From Lineus longissimus (lineage: Eukaryota; Nemertea; Pilidiophora; Heteronemertea; Lineidae): a stretch of DNA of 64,000 nt. The stretch spans positions 1,922,001-1,986,000 of the forward strand of contig NC_088325.1 in NCBI RefSeq assembly GCF_910592395.1, given 5' to 3'. Every line of letters starts with the position of its first letter. Within the stretch, counting starts at the first letter, position 1. The notes under the pieces were generated by a model that had not been told where the DNA came from, ran no database searches, and saw only the letters and a program-made list of their open reading frames with translations. Position numbers and translations under genes: made by a program. Below are positions 21,901-36,900 of this stretch, one piece after another.

Positions 21901-24900
21901 AATGCATAATGCAGTGTGCACTGCATCAGGGAAAGATTTTGTAAACGGATAAAAACTGTTAAGTTCTTTTCAGTACTTCGCCAAGACCTCTGTGAATTCC
22001 TTCTGCTCCTTCTCTGTAAACCCTTCACAGACATTATACTATGTTTCCACCTATTGAATTACAAAGCAATAATTTTAAGTGATTTGTTGTCAGACAGATG
22101 AGCTAATGAATAGTTGTAACGGTATTCAAAATGATCACAAATACATGGAAAGGAATTTCATAAGGATTTTCAGTTTAGATAAGAAGATTCAGTTCAATAT
22201 CTCAGCAGATATATTACAAAGAATGCAGAACCAAACTTACAATGCACAGTCAGGACTGCGGATGCCTGTCCCATCCCACCAAGATTCCAAGCCTTACAAG
22301 AGTACGTCCCACTCCTATCGTATGGTATGCGCACGAACTCGAAAAGCTTCCCATTCTGCGTGCTGTTCTCGGAGTCTTGGATAACCTGTTCCGCAGTGGA
22401 GCCGCTCTTCATCCAAAGCCACTGGTACCGCGAAATATACTTTGATCGGTGGCGGACGCTGGTAGCACATTCAAACTGCACGAATTCATGTTCATTCACA
22501 GTTGTCTTATTGATTTTGACTTCAACATCAGGCGGAACTGAAAACAGAAGGTGTAACTGATTAATCTTAGGAAAGCCTAAGAGATTGTTGCAGAATGTTA
22601 AAGCAAAGCTCTAGAGAGTTGGTTTTAAATAGAAATCCAACCCATTTTGGCCAAATAATTAGGTATTGGAAGTTTGCATGGTGGAAGGCTGTTTGGCAAA
22701 TATTGCACTTCAAAGAATTTGAAAAGTGTTTATGAAACTGACCAGTGGTAATTACTACATGTATAGTCTGATATTTTGAGGGAGATACATGTATTTGTAG
22801 TTGAAAATATGCTGGCTCATGATCGAGAGGTACACAGGCAAAATTGTCCATGCATGGATCATTGATGGGCCCATGGATGGATGCACTGATGGCCCATGCA
22901 CCACCTAATGTTGGGAATTCCGTCATAGGCCCACTGCCGTTGGTTCCCCTAAAAATGACCATATGCAGTAAAGTATAAACCGATCGGAGTAGCAGTCCAG
23001 TCACCAAGTCTAACAGTGGATATATGATGAGGATTCTCCATCATCTATCCATGGTTGGGCCAATGGATGGAACGTTCATGATCAATTGCCGTCATAGATC
23101 CATGCATGAACACTTTTTCCTGTGTAGTTGGTTTTCATTTGCGAAGTATCTGGTACATCTAGAATTCAAGACAGATTACATTGTATTTTGTATAACCCGA
23201 TTCTTTTTCAACAAGTCGTGCCATATGAAACTTTAAACTCAACGACCCCCCTGTAAATCTACAAGATCCCCCTCGAAATTTAAACATGGATGGTGGCTTC
23301 TTTGAAGCTGTACCAACCGTCGCACCCTTGTTTCTTCCCACTGACAAGGCTTATTATAAACCGCGAGATGCGGAATGCGAAATCGCGAGATGCCAACCTC
23401 GGTGGGAGAACCAATCGCCACAGAATGTATTGCAAATATTAAACCTGAAAAGGCGAACATTCATGAGACCGAGGCTATAGCGGGGAGCTATCTCATCCAT
23501 GGTAATCTGTCACAAACCAATTATGTTCTTATCGATTCTTTTCTGTTGATATTTAACTGAGATTCCATACTTGGCGTGAAGCTACTCTCTTAATTTAGTG
23601 CCTGAGATGTGTTTAGTCTGTCACGTGCAGACTCATGCATTACATTTGTGAGTCTGCCTCACGATTGGCTCATAGTGGCTACACACTGGCCACCAATCGG
23701 GAGCTAATTCGTAAGGGACAACGTATGTTACAGATAATGGTCGTCGATGTTTTATCATGAAATTTTTCATTGAAATAAGCAGCACGCGCATAACAAGGAT
23801 CAAAGTCGTGTAATTTATGAATGAAACAGAAAACTTATAGGACAAACTAACAGTTAGTATTTCTTTCGCGTCGTACAGAAAATTTAAAAAGTATGAGTAT
23901 ATTCCGAGGCGACGATTGTGCCACGACAGAATCATGTTTCGAATAACACAAATTAAATCGTTTAGAATTAGGCCCACGGCAATGGCCGCTTTAGCGCCAC
24001 TGACATTGGTGCCTAATGGTATTAGGCTAGGATGTGTTATGATTTTTACGGCTACTCCGCCCCCGAGCCGGATGCTCGTGTCACGCCTGTTTGTACAATA
24101 GCTTGACCTATCATTACCTTTTCTTACATCGTAATGTATTGTGATAGTTTTGTATCTGTCATGTCTTAGTTCAGTTCAAATAAAGTTATCTAGCACAGAG
24201 CAGATTGACCTCGAACTCCTTCTCTCTCACTATTCGATACACGTAGCCACACTGTGAGATTCTTCTGGAACCCCATTCCTACCAAGGGCTTCAGAATTGA
24301 CTATTAAGGTGGCCATTGAAATACACCCATCTCCGTTGGGAAACCACTAACAACAGATGATACAACTTACCTGGTTTGAAAAGCTTAAATTTGAAAACCT
24401 TCGCTTGAAATCCGCTCGTTTTCACAGAACACGAATAGTTCCCATAATGGGAGGATTTGACGTGTTCGATGGCCAACTTGCTCGACGTCGGGCCGGATAT
24501 GATTTCATATTCGGACGATGAGTTCGAAAGGATGTTGTCATCTTTGGACCAGACGTAACCAGTTGTTGCCGGAGTCGGGTTGGCGATGATGAACAGTTCA
24601 AACGATGCCTCCTTGCCTATCTCACCCACCACGTTATACGTCGTGTTGGCCTCTGTGTCTGTTCTAGGAGAAACTGTGGGTGAAAAGGAAGTGTTCAGAG
24701 GCCAATGCATAATGCAGTGTGCACTGCATCGGGGAAAGATTTTGTAAACTGATGAAAATTGTTAAGTTCTTTTCAGTCCTTCGCCAGGACCTTTGTGAAT
24801 TCCTTCTGCTCCTTCTCTATACCCTTCACATATATTATACTACAGACAGATGAGCTAATGAATAGTTGTAACGGTATTCAAACTGGACACAAATACATGG

Positions 24901-27900
24901 AAAGGAATTTCATAAGGATTTTCAGTTTGGATAAAAGATTTAGTCAAATATCTCAGCAGATATATTACAAAGAATGCAGAACCAAACTTACAATGCACAG
25001 TCAGGACTACCGATGCCTGTCCCATCCCACTAAGATTCCAAGCCTTACAAGAGTACGTCCCACTCCTATCGTATGGTATGCCCACGAACTCGAGAAGCTT
25101 CCCATTCTGCGTTGTGTCGGCGTCTTGGATAACCTGTTCCGCAGTAGAGCCGCTCTTCATCCAAAGCCACTGGTACCCCTCGATGCGCTCCGGGTGGCCT
25201 CCGCTGGTAGCACATTCAAACCGCACGGATTCATGTTCATTCACAGTTGTCTTACTGATTTTGACTTCAACATCAGGCGGAACTGAAAACAGAAGGTGTT
25301 ACTGATTAATCTAAGGCAAAACCTAAGAGATTGGTGTAGCATGTTAAAGCAAAGCTCTAGAGAGTTGGTTTTCCAACTCATTTTGGCCAAATAATTAGGT
25401 ATTCGAAGTTTGCATGGTGTAAGACTGTTTGGCGAAGATTGCACTTCAAAGAATTGGAAAAGTGTTTATGAAACTGACCAGTGGTAATTACTACATAGTC
25501 TGATATTTACAGGGAGATATTTGTAGTTGAAAATATGCCGGCTCATGATCGTGAGGTACACAGGCAAAATTGTCCATGCATGATCATTGATGGGCCCATG
25601 GGTGGATGCACTGATGGCCCATGGACTACCTAATGTTGGGAATTCCATCATAGGCCCACTGCCGTTGGTTCCCCTAAAAATGACCATATGCAGTAAAGTA
25701 TAAACCCGTCGGAGTAGCAGTCCAGTCACCAAGTCTAACAGTGGATATATGATGGGGATTCTCCATCATCTATCCATGGTTGGGCCTACGGATGGAACCT
25801 TGATAATCAATCGCCATCATAGATCAATGGATGAACACTTTTTCCTGTATAGTTGGTTTTCATTTGCGAAGTATCTGGTGCATCTAGAATTCAAGACAGA
25901 TTACATTGTATTTTGTATAACCCGATTCTTTTTCAACAAGTCGTGCCATATGAAACTTTAAACTCAACGACCCCCCTGTAAATCTACAAGATCCCCCTCG
26001 AAGTTAAAACTTGGGTAGTGGCTTCTTTGAAGCTGTACCAACAGGCGCATCCTTGTTTCTTCCCACTGGCAAGGCTTATTATAAACCGCGAGATGCGGAA
26101 TGCGAAATCCGGCAAGATGCCAACCTCGGTGGGAGAACCAACCGCCACAGAATGTATTGCAAATATTAAACCTGAAAAGGCGAACATTCATGAGACCGAG
26201 GCTATAGCGGGGAGCTATCTCATCCATGGTAATCTGTCACAAACCAATTATGTTCTCGTCGATTCTTTTCTGTTGATATTTAAGTGAGATTCCATACTTG
26301 GCGTGAAGCAACTCTCTTAATTGAGTGTCTGAGATGTGTTAAGTCTGTCACATGCAGACTCATGCATTACATTTGTGAGTCTGCCTCACGATTGGCTCAT
26401 AGTGGCTACACATTGGCCACCAATCGGGAGCTAATTCGTAAGGGACAACGTATATTACAGAGTTAGTCGTCGGTTTTTATCATGAAATTTGTTATTGAAA
26501 TAAGCAGCACGTGCATAACAAGAATCAAATTTGTGTAATTTATGAATGAAACAGAAAACTTATAGGACAAACTAACAGTTAGCATTTCTTTCGCATCGTA
26601 TAGAACATTTAAAACGTATGAATATATTCCTGTAGCGAATAACACAAAGAAAATCGTTTAGAATTAGGCCCCCGGCATTGGCGCCACTGACGTTGGTACC
26701 GAATAGTATTAGGCTAGGATGTGTTATGATTTTTACGGGTATCGAAAAAAGGTGAACACATCGATTGAAAAAACATTGGAAATCCCCGCGAGTGTGGCTT
26801 TACAAACAGCTTTTGGCCAATGTTCATACGATAAAGTAAAAAAAACACCACTGAGTCATACCAAACAGCGTATGAAACAGCGTATGATTGTTATTAAGCT
26901 CTTGTACCAGCTCGTACTGCATGCCATGCTCCCTCGCGGTAGAATGCAAGTGAAAGAAAATGATCCTAAATGTGGCCTCTTCAAAATAGTTTGCCAATGT
27001 GAAACCTTCTTAGGGCAGAAGAAGCGGGGCGCCCGATTCAGGAGGAGGACTTGGAATATGGAGTTTAGTTGCTATTGAGGCCCTGTCAGAGATTATCACT
27101 AAATCCCCTGAAAGTCAGTCGTCTGTTTGGACATACATGTAGGTGCATGTAGCCTCTGTATTGTCTTCGGACACACTGCCATTGAATGTAGAATTTCACG
27201 GAAAAATGGTGATTGTTATGGTCCGGTGAAGAAGAACATCTTGGGGCAGGCAGGAAAGTAATGATTACTCATCTCGCGATTTCTCAACAGATGTGGTCCT
27301 GGTTTGACGTTACAAATTTCCGGCTTAATAAGGAACAGTCCAAAATCCGAGATATTGACACTCTTCTCTTACAAGAGCGATTTTCAGTGCTGCATTGACT
27401 TTTTTAACATACCGAAAACATCAAACTGGTTAGTGGCCATAACTCCCACATCTTACCCAACATATAATCTCAACGTATAATAATAATATAATAATAAAAC
27501 GATATTTGTATGGCGCCGCTCATGTTTATATCGCGGCGCCTCACAGAGATGAAAATAAATAGGCCTGGATACATTACTTAAAAACGTTACGTAAAAGATA
27601 TTAATACATATCATAAAATGATTTGAAAAGCATCCAGCATCTTACCAAACATATAATCTCAACCTGGTTGCAGCCTTTCGTTACAACTTCCCTATTATAT
27701 ATTATATATCGTTCCGTCGTTTCACTGTCTCCTTTAATGAAGAATTGTGTTCTGCATTGATTTATGTATTTTTCAAACTTACCTAAAACATCCAATCTCA
27801 GCCTGCTTGAGGCCACTTGTCCATCAGCCGCACACAACCAATACCCCCGGTCCGAAAGTTGAACATTACTTAATTGAAAATTATAATTATTCGTATCACA

Positions 27901-30900
27901 TTGAATGTTTGTTAATCTTGATTTTTTAGAGTTTGAAACAACAAAGCAATTGTCGGTAACAATTTCATCATCCATGATAAAGTCCAACAAGTGCCACCAC
28001 TTGACATCGCTGGCGGTTCCATTCGCAATGTTACAACTCAGCGTTATCGTTTCTCCGAGGCGTGGTCGTGAATTGCTGATGGTATTCGTTACCGCAGGAT
28101 TAACTGAAACTAGAAATGGAACACGATCTTTTGTCGAAGTATACACACGGGCCAACACAGTACAAAGTAGCTTTGAAACAATATGTTTACAAGGAGGAAC
28201 TTTTAAGTGGAATAGAGGCTTAATCCATCGAAAAAATGATGATACGAAGGCGATGTTTCGAGTGGCTTCGCAGCACTCTGGTGATTTTGGTTGTAAGTTT
28301 TTCTATTATGTCCTACACACGTCTGACCAGCACTCAACTGATGTGGTCCTCCTGGTTTGACGTCAGTAATCGCATTATAAGGAGCATTCCAAATTCCGAG
28401 ATATTGACACTGTCTTCTCTTAGAAGGGCGATTATCAGTGCTGCATATCGAAAACAACAAACATGGTTTATGGCCATCACTCCAGCATCTCACCTAAAAA
28501 ATCATCTCCACCTGGCTGCGGCCTTTCGTTACAAATCCCGTTATCGTTCAGTCGTTTCACTATCCCTTTTAAGGATGAATTTGTGTTCTGCATTGATTTA
28601 TGTGTTTTTTAAACTTACCTATAACTAACAGGTAGCTTGGTTTCCAATGTATGTTAGCCTCACAAAACCAAACCCCGCCGTCCGAAGGTTTAACATTACT
28701 TAATTGAAAATTATAATCATTCGTATCACATTGAATGTTTGTTACTCTTGATTTGTACCGCTTTGAAACAACTAAGCAATCGTTGGTAACATTTCCGATA
28801 TAAAAGAAGAAACGCGACCACCTTATATCGCTGGCGGTTCCACCCGCAATGTTACAACTCAGCGTTATCGTTTCTCCGATGCGTGGACTTGAATTGCTGA
28901 TGGTAGTCGTTATCTTTACCTCAGGAGTACCTAAGATTAGAAAATGAAGACACGATCTTTTGCCAATGCAAACAGACCAACACATTACGAAATAACATTG
29001 TAACAATGTTAACAAGGTGGATCAATAGTGGGATTAGAGGATTATTCGAATGAAAAAATTGTGATACGAAGTAAATGTTTTGAGTGACTTTGCAGCGCTC
29101 TAAATATTTTGGCTTTCATTGCCAAATACCCTACCAACATGTGAAATATATCTCTCATAGTTGTTTCCTTTTTTGGTTTTCGAAAAATGTATTTTTAAAT
29201 CTGAAGTTGGCCGCTGATTTCCAGTTTTCTTGGTTTAGTTTTTAGGTTGGGACAGTTATGCTTATGGCTATAAGCTTTAGCTATCGATTCGATTATATTA
29301 AATTAGTGACTTCACTTTGCTGCCAAAGGGTAACCGACTTGATTAGCTTTACCCAAGGTTTTATTATTATTATTATTAATAGTTCTTTATTCGTACTAAC
29401 AAGTACAATCAAAAGGTGCAAGTGCAGATACAAAGTGATGTGCTACAACAAAAGAGAACAGAACAAGACAAAATTGTCTTTACACCTTGATATTTACCCT
29501 ACCCCACACACAGATCAGCCAAGATAAACTCAATCTCTTCCTTCTCCAGAATTTCAAAGTTCCTTTCTTCCTTCATAATGACCAAGTCTCTTATAACACC
29601 CGCATTGTCCTTGACTGACTGATCTACATTTTCAAGTCGTCTTACATCTACATTACATACGTCATCTCTACAACAGTTCGCTTTCTCACATAATATTGCA
29701 ATGTTTTTTGATACCGTAGATCTACTACCCTCGAGTGCCAACTGGCCACATCTCCTAACAAGCTCGTTTTCGCTATTTAGAACCGAGTACATGAATTTAA
29801 CGAAGCGTGCGTACAGCTGTATGTCAAATGGTGTATCAACACAGATCAGAAGAAGCAGGTTCCTGTGGGTCATATATGGCAAATTGAAAATTTTTCGGAC
29901 ACATTTCCGCCACGCTACACACCCTTTTTCTAGTTTCCTAGGAGTGAAGTCCCATAAGACACAGCAATACAGGGCCATTGCAAATGATTTGAAGAGCTTG
30001 TATTTGATATGAGAGAAACAATGACCAAACACAGATATTAAATTGTTACTACGAGAGTAAATCATAGCCACAGAACTATCTAAATTTCTCTCTAATGAAT
30101 CAGTACCAATGAAGTGTCCAAGATGAATCGCATTTTCGCTAACAACGATATTCTGCCCAGACCATTGCATTGGAAGGTGGTCGCGCAGTACACCATCTGC
30201 ACTAAAGTATAGAAGCTGGCTCTTTTTAGGGTTAAAGATCACATTATAATCAATCGAAAAATCACTACATACACACAGTAGTTTCCGTAACCCGTACCTA
30301 GTCGGCGCTAGGATGACAATGTCATCCGCGTATGCTAAAACACCAATAAACATCGAACCAATGTAACACCCAAAACCGACACTTTTAAGCCTCTCTAACA
30401 GCTCATCAATATAAATACAAAAAAGTATAGGGGAGAGAACTCCGCCCTGTTTCACACCATTTCTCACTCCAAATGTGGCACTCTTTTTTCCATTCCATGA
30501 CACGCTGACGTTTTGTTCCGTGTATAACACCGCCAGAAATCTCGCAACTAGAGGGCAGCACCCTTTTTTTAACAAAAGTTTGAAAAGTTTGATATAGTTC
30601 ACCCTGTCGAATGCCTTGGATGCATCAAGTAGCATAGTATATGTAATGTTCTGTCGTTTCGTATATTGATATTCCGTGTTTTATCATAAACCTTGTTGTT
30701 GTAATGGCGAACCGATTAGCTTGTCTGTTCTGTGACCTGCTCTACAGGAATGGCTCTGCATTAGTCCCTCACGACATTATATCTGGCGACGAGGATATTC
30801 GATGCTAAAGTAAGATACCAAGAACCCGTAGAAGTGGACATTTTGAAAAATGCGTGCAGTTATTACTGTGAATTTAACGGTTTAAAAAGTCTGTGACCAC

Positions 30901-33900
30901 GCCGCGAGAAATATATGCGTAATGTACGCGCTATCGCTATGTATGTGTACGTGCAATCGTTCATGTAGAATAGAAATCTCGCCGCGCTGTATGTAGCCCG
31001 TGTGAATGCGTTTCCGCGTGTTACCGTTAGATGTCGACACTATCGTTTACTGTGCAGTATTATAATATCCCTAGTTTCTAGCAGTCTTGCTCATAATATT
31101 TAGAATATTAGTACCGTGTTGCCAAGATGCCATCACCAGTACGAGCTCCTGCTGACCCAGCTGCCGCTGTTGCGCCTCAACCGATGATATCTCTACCTAA
31201 CTTTGCTTCATTTGATCCTCATACTGACCCTACCGCTATTGGCCCCAGATGGGAAAGGTGGTTGGCTAGATTTGAGAGACTCTTTGTTGGAATAGGTTTA
31301 ACTGATCCCACAAGGAAGAGAGCATTGCTACTACATTACGCAGGACCTGATGTAGATGAGATATTCGACACGTTGACAGAGACAGGCGATGATGATGACT
31401 ATAATACTGCTAAGGCTAAGTTAACTGCGCATTTTCTACCCAAGAAGAACGTAGCATTGGAGGTATACAACTTCAGACAGTGTACTCAAGCAAAGGATGA
31501 AACGCTTGATGCCTACCATACTCGCTTGAGAAAACTTGCCAAGACATGTGATTTCGCGAATGTAGACCGCGAGATTTGCGCTCAAATCATAACCGGCACT
31601 AATTCACATCAACTTCGCAGAAAAGCGTTGCGTGAAGACATGAATTTAACTAAAATTCTAGATACTGGCCGCGCATTTGAATCAGTGAGCACCAAGCAAC
31701 CAAGCTTGAAGAATCGCAACATCAAACCGTTAACAAGATTAGAGCCAATTGTCAGGAATTACGCATTCCTGAACCAAGTCATTTCCTGAATCAAGTTATT
31801 AGTCCGACAAGTCGCTGCAGCTGCATGGAGCCAGGAAGTCTGAGGAAATCCTTGCGGATTAAGCTAAGCTTAATCGTCTAAGCACCTTCTTTCATCTCTT
31901 AACATCTGTTAATTCGTAATCTTGTTTACTTAGTCAATAGTTTGTAGAAATAAAGTCAGTTGTAAAAAAGATACGATAGAGTCAAGTTCACCATCAATTT
32001 GTAGTCAGCAACTCCCCAGTAGAAAACCCGAAGTGCGGAGTTTTCGACATGGTGCCGTGACCAGGATCTGGGAAATTCACCGAGTAAATACACAACGCAA
32101 TATACTAACGTAAAGGTCAAAATGGATAAAATCGATCAACTCAAGAAAAACAGAGACTTGTTACAGGAAGCCTTGGACACCGGTTTCGAACAGGCAAATG
32201 CCGTGATTGAAAAGGAGTCACCAACGAAATTCGAACTGTCAAAAGTTGAAGCATGTTCAACAGAAATCGACGAAACGTTCGTCAAGTTACAAAGTCTAAA
32301 CGTGGAAATAGCGAAACTAGTTACAAAACAGAAGGAAGATGACCTAACCAAAGAGGAAATCTTACAAACGAAACAGAGGAATATAGACAATCGAACCAAA
32401 CTAGTGCACGTGAGTAAGTTTGTAGAATTACAGTCCAAGAAAACGGTCACAAAGCCAGCGACAGTCGACGCGCCAGCCGCGTCAGTACCCAAAACAGCGC
32501 AACTGCCAAAGTTGAAATTACCGACATTCGACGGGTCTTACACATCATGGAAATCTTTTTGGGACACGATTGAAGCAGATGTTCTCAGTGCTAACTATGC
32601 GGATATCACGAAATACAATTATATCAAGGGACAGTTAACGGGCTCAGCGACAGACGCTGTTGCTGGTCTTCAAGCTTCAGGGGAAAACCTGAAAGTACTG
32701 GTAGAAATCTTGAAAGAACGTTTCGGACAACCCCGAAAAATCATTCGATCACATGTGAATAACCTCTTAGAAATGCCAGGGCCTGCAGGACATTATAATG
32801 CTCTCCGGGAATTCCACAACCGAGTAATGGGGGACATACGGTCCCTAGAAAACCTCAACGTCGATATCTACAAATGCGCTCCGTTTATTGTACCAATCAT
32901 CGAAAAGAAGTTACCGAAATTCTTCCGGGAAAAAATGGGAACCTCAGGGCAACAGGATGCTTTTGACTTAAAGCGATTCATGCAGTCTTTCTCAGAACAG
33001 CTTGAAAACGTTGGAGAACGCGCAGATGCTCCTCCACAGTCGGATATCAGTCATAGGAAAAGTACGCAGAATCAGAATCGAAACCTGAACGGGAGTAAAG
33101 TTTCATTGGATTCGTTTGTAAGTGTGCCCGCAGCCAAACCCAAAATGTGTCAATTCTGCAACTCCGGTCACAGTTGTTTTGAATGCACTCTATCACCAAC
33201 AAACCGATACAATGCCGTTTTCAACAAACGCCTGTGCAGCAACTGTCTTCGAACATCTCATATCGCCAAGGAATGTAACAACCGCAGCAAATGCCACACG
33301 TGTGGTAAAAAGCACCACACCAGTCTTCACGAATACTTTGAACAGAAATACAGCAATTCAAGTAACACAGGAATGTGTGCCGTAACCCCCAAGTACTCCG
33401 ATGTACGAAAAATCGATATCAATGATCACGTGGGATTTAAAACAACAAACGTGAATTCCAAAAAACGCGCAACCAATAGGCCGTCCACAGTTCTACTAGA
33501 AACAGGGTATGTTACCTTACAGAATAAAGGGAAGGAATCCACAGCAGGAGTGCTGATTGATAGAGGAAGCATGTCCTCTTACATTCGCAAAGATACAGCA
33601 CAAAAGCTTCAACTCAAACCGGTGCGTTCCCAATCCATAAGTGTTAATGGCTTCGGAGGCCACTCTTCAAAACGGCAATACGACATTGCAAATGTTGAAA
33701 TTGCAACCACTGACGGTATCAAAATAATTGAAGTTCTCATCACCGATGAAATAGTCAACCCCATCAATCAACGAGAATGGAATACATGTAAGGAGTACCC
33801 ATACATAGCGAACATTGAAAACAAGTTAGCAAATAACTTTAGTGCCGATGAATTTACGTGGATATCATGATTGGATGTGATCATGCCTTCCAGTTCCTTG

Positions 33901-36900
33901 AAAATCGTCTAGTGAAAGGGGACGGGCCGACAGTACAGTGTTCAAATTTGGGATGTTTTGTGTCAGGACCACTGTTTCCCGTTAAAATCGAACACTCCGT
34001 GATTACATCAGCAGATCGAATCAACACAACCGCAAACGAACATATCATCGAGGACAATGATCCCGAGATACAATCACTTGAGGAATTCATCAACAGCAGC
34101 ACTCTTCAGCCAACGGATGAAAATGACACTGATTTCGATGAACAGTTTAAATCGGACTTCATGCAAAAAATCGAGTTCAAGGATGGGAACTATTCGGTTC
34201 CGTTACCATGGAGACCAGACCACGCGGAACTACTCACTAACAGAAGGGAATGCGAAGCCAGGCTACGTCAAGTCATGGCAAGATTACGTAAGTTAAACCT
34301 TCTCAACAACTACACCCAAGTAATGCAGGAAAACCTGGACAAGGGTTTCATCTCAGAGGGCAGCCAAGATGACTGTGACACCGGCCACTATTTGCCTCAT
34401 TTTCCCATACTCCGTGACAGTGAAACAACCCCCCTGAGAATCGTTTTTGACGCCAGTAGTGGTAGCCCATCGCTCAACTCATGCCTTTATGAAGGACCTA
34501 ATATGCTTCAAGACCTAACTGAACTGATCATGCTCTTTCGGACCAAACGGATTGGTCTGTCCGCAGATATCGCTCGTGCCTTTTTAGCTGTGCATTTGTT
34601 AGAATCGGAGAGGAAGTGGGTTAGATTCCTCTGGTATAAAGACAATGATGTCTCGAAAGAACTGATTCCTTATCACTGTAACACTGTCATATTCGGAAAT
34701 GTTTCCAGCCCATTCGCCCTCGCTATCACTCTGCACAAGCATCTGTCTAGTTACGATACCCCAGTTGCCAAGGATATGAAAACAAAATTCTACGTTGACA
34801 ATCTGTTAACCGGAGTCGATTCAAATCAGGAAGCATTGGATTACTTCCAGGAGTCTCGTGAGATCATGAACCACGCGTCTTTCAATTTGCGCCAATGGAG
34901 TTCAAACTCGGAAACACTCGATGAAAGAATCAGATCGGAAGGAGTACAAACAAAATCTGACATTGTAGGGGTACTTGGACTGAAATGGGATACCAAATCT
35001 GATCAGATTTCAGTCGCGAAAAAGGATCTCAAATCATCAGGAGAACTTTCAAAACGTAAAGTAACATCTCAGACCGCATCAATCTTCGACCCGCTCGGAA
35101 TTGTAGCACCGCTGACAGTCCCTGCTAAGTCTTACGTGAACAACCTGTGGAGAGGCCAAAAAACCTGGGATGAACACTTATCAATCACCGAACGGCAAGA
35201 ATGGGAAACAATCAAACAGGAGTCCCTCTCTCTCACGCACATGCTATCTATACCCCGTTGGCTAGGGGGTGACACCAGCAAACCGTTACAAATCGTAGTA
35301 TTCTGTGATGCATGTCCCACCACCGCCATTGGTTGTGTCGCTTACGCTAAACAGAACAATAAAGTCGCCCTCATCGGCTCTAAGAACAAAGTCATCTCAG
35401 AGAAAAATGTCAATTTCACAGTCCCTAAGCTTGAACTGATGGCCATGGTCTTGGGGGTAAATTATGCAGAGACCTTGCGAAATACCTACATCACGTAGTA
35501 TCAGACAATCGAAGTGGTATACAGCACTGATTCAGAGATAGCGCTTTATTGGCTCAGATCCAATAAAAAACTCAAACAGTTTGTTCACAACCGCGTGCAA
35601 ACAATACGTCAGAAGTCAGACTTGACTTCTTGGTACCATGTGTCAACCAAACAAAACGCTGCAGACATCTTATCACGTGGTGCGACACATCAGGAATTGA
35701 AGGACTCTTCATGGCTGCAGGGGCCAAAATGGCTCAAGGATGATAAAACCACGTGGCCTTTAACCGCACTTTCCGACCTAACCTTGAACAGTTCCGTCTC
35801 TCTGACAGCCGCGTTTGAAATGCAAAATGACTTCGTTGTTACAAGCATGGTCGCAACAACACCTGTCGCAAGTATCAGCGACGTTATAGCACAGGACAAG
35901 TTCAGTTCATGGAATAGACTTCTGAGAATTACCGCCTTAGTATCACGCGCTTTCAAACCCGGACTCAAAAACAGGAATAAACTGTCTGCACAAGATATCG
36001 CTAACGCGGAAGAAAAATGGATTACAAATCTTCAAAACGAACACTATAAGCACGTTACGGATTACTTGAAGTTAGAACAAAGTGGAAGGCATAAGCTGCC
36101 TTCTCGACCCACAATCATCAGTCAATTAGGGCTCGTTCTTGACAAAAAAGGAACAATTCGTTGCGGCGGGAGGCTTACTAATGCAGACGTCAGCTCAGAC
36201 AGGAAGTACCCAATTCTCCTGCCAAATCAATCCTACATAACAACGTTAATCGTCCGGAACGCCCACCACAACGTGGTACACTACGGCTTAGGGTCCACCA
36301 TGGCTTATCTTCGGGAGAAGTATTGGGTCACATCAATGCGCTCAACCGTTAAGAAAATCATCGGACATTGTGTAATCTGTAAGAAAGTGTCTGGGCGTCC
36401 ATATCTGACTCCCATCGCACTACCACTGCCAGACTTTCGGATTAACGACTTGTCAGCTTTCAAGTCCACTGCTGTAGATTTTACATCACACCTCTACGTA
36501 CGAATTAAGGACTCGATGCAAAAAGTGTACGTTTGTCTCTTTACGTGTTGCACCACGCGAGGCATACATCTTGAAATCACGCCGGACTTAACTGTTGAAT
36601 CATTTCTAAGAGCTTTCAGACGTTTCACTTCAACACATTCAGTGCCTAGCCTCATTTACTGTGACAATGCCAAAACGTTTACAAGCGCCGACACCGAGCT
36701 GAAACGGCTGTACAACATTGTGGGAACAGAACAATTCCAAAACCACCTGTCTAAGAAAGGAATAACATTCAAATATGCACCCGTACAAGCCAGCTGGTTC
36801 GCTGGCGTTCATGAGAGACTGATTGGTGTGACGAAACTTGCACTTAAGAAAACCTTGCGCAAATCACTCGTTCCAATTGATGAGTTTCAAACTCTCATCA

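Larger units (their letters stand above)
21120..26730 (-). repeat. Tandem alpha+beta cassette units of gene B (2 copies)
   Basis: The same cassette as in gene A, repeated twice (markers near 21,276 and 24,078; unit about 2.8 kb). Exons and introns align with gene A's units. The flank at 20,525-20,930 matches bases 1-390, and the flank at 26,740-27,475 matches 9,450-10,190. Confidence 0.88.

Noticed and set aside
31127-31789. Gag frame considered as a host gene
   Set aside because: It lies directly after a Gypsy LTR and leader and continues after the BEL insertion; its end in the original frame is BEL LTR sequence.
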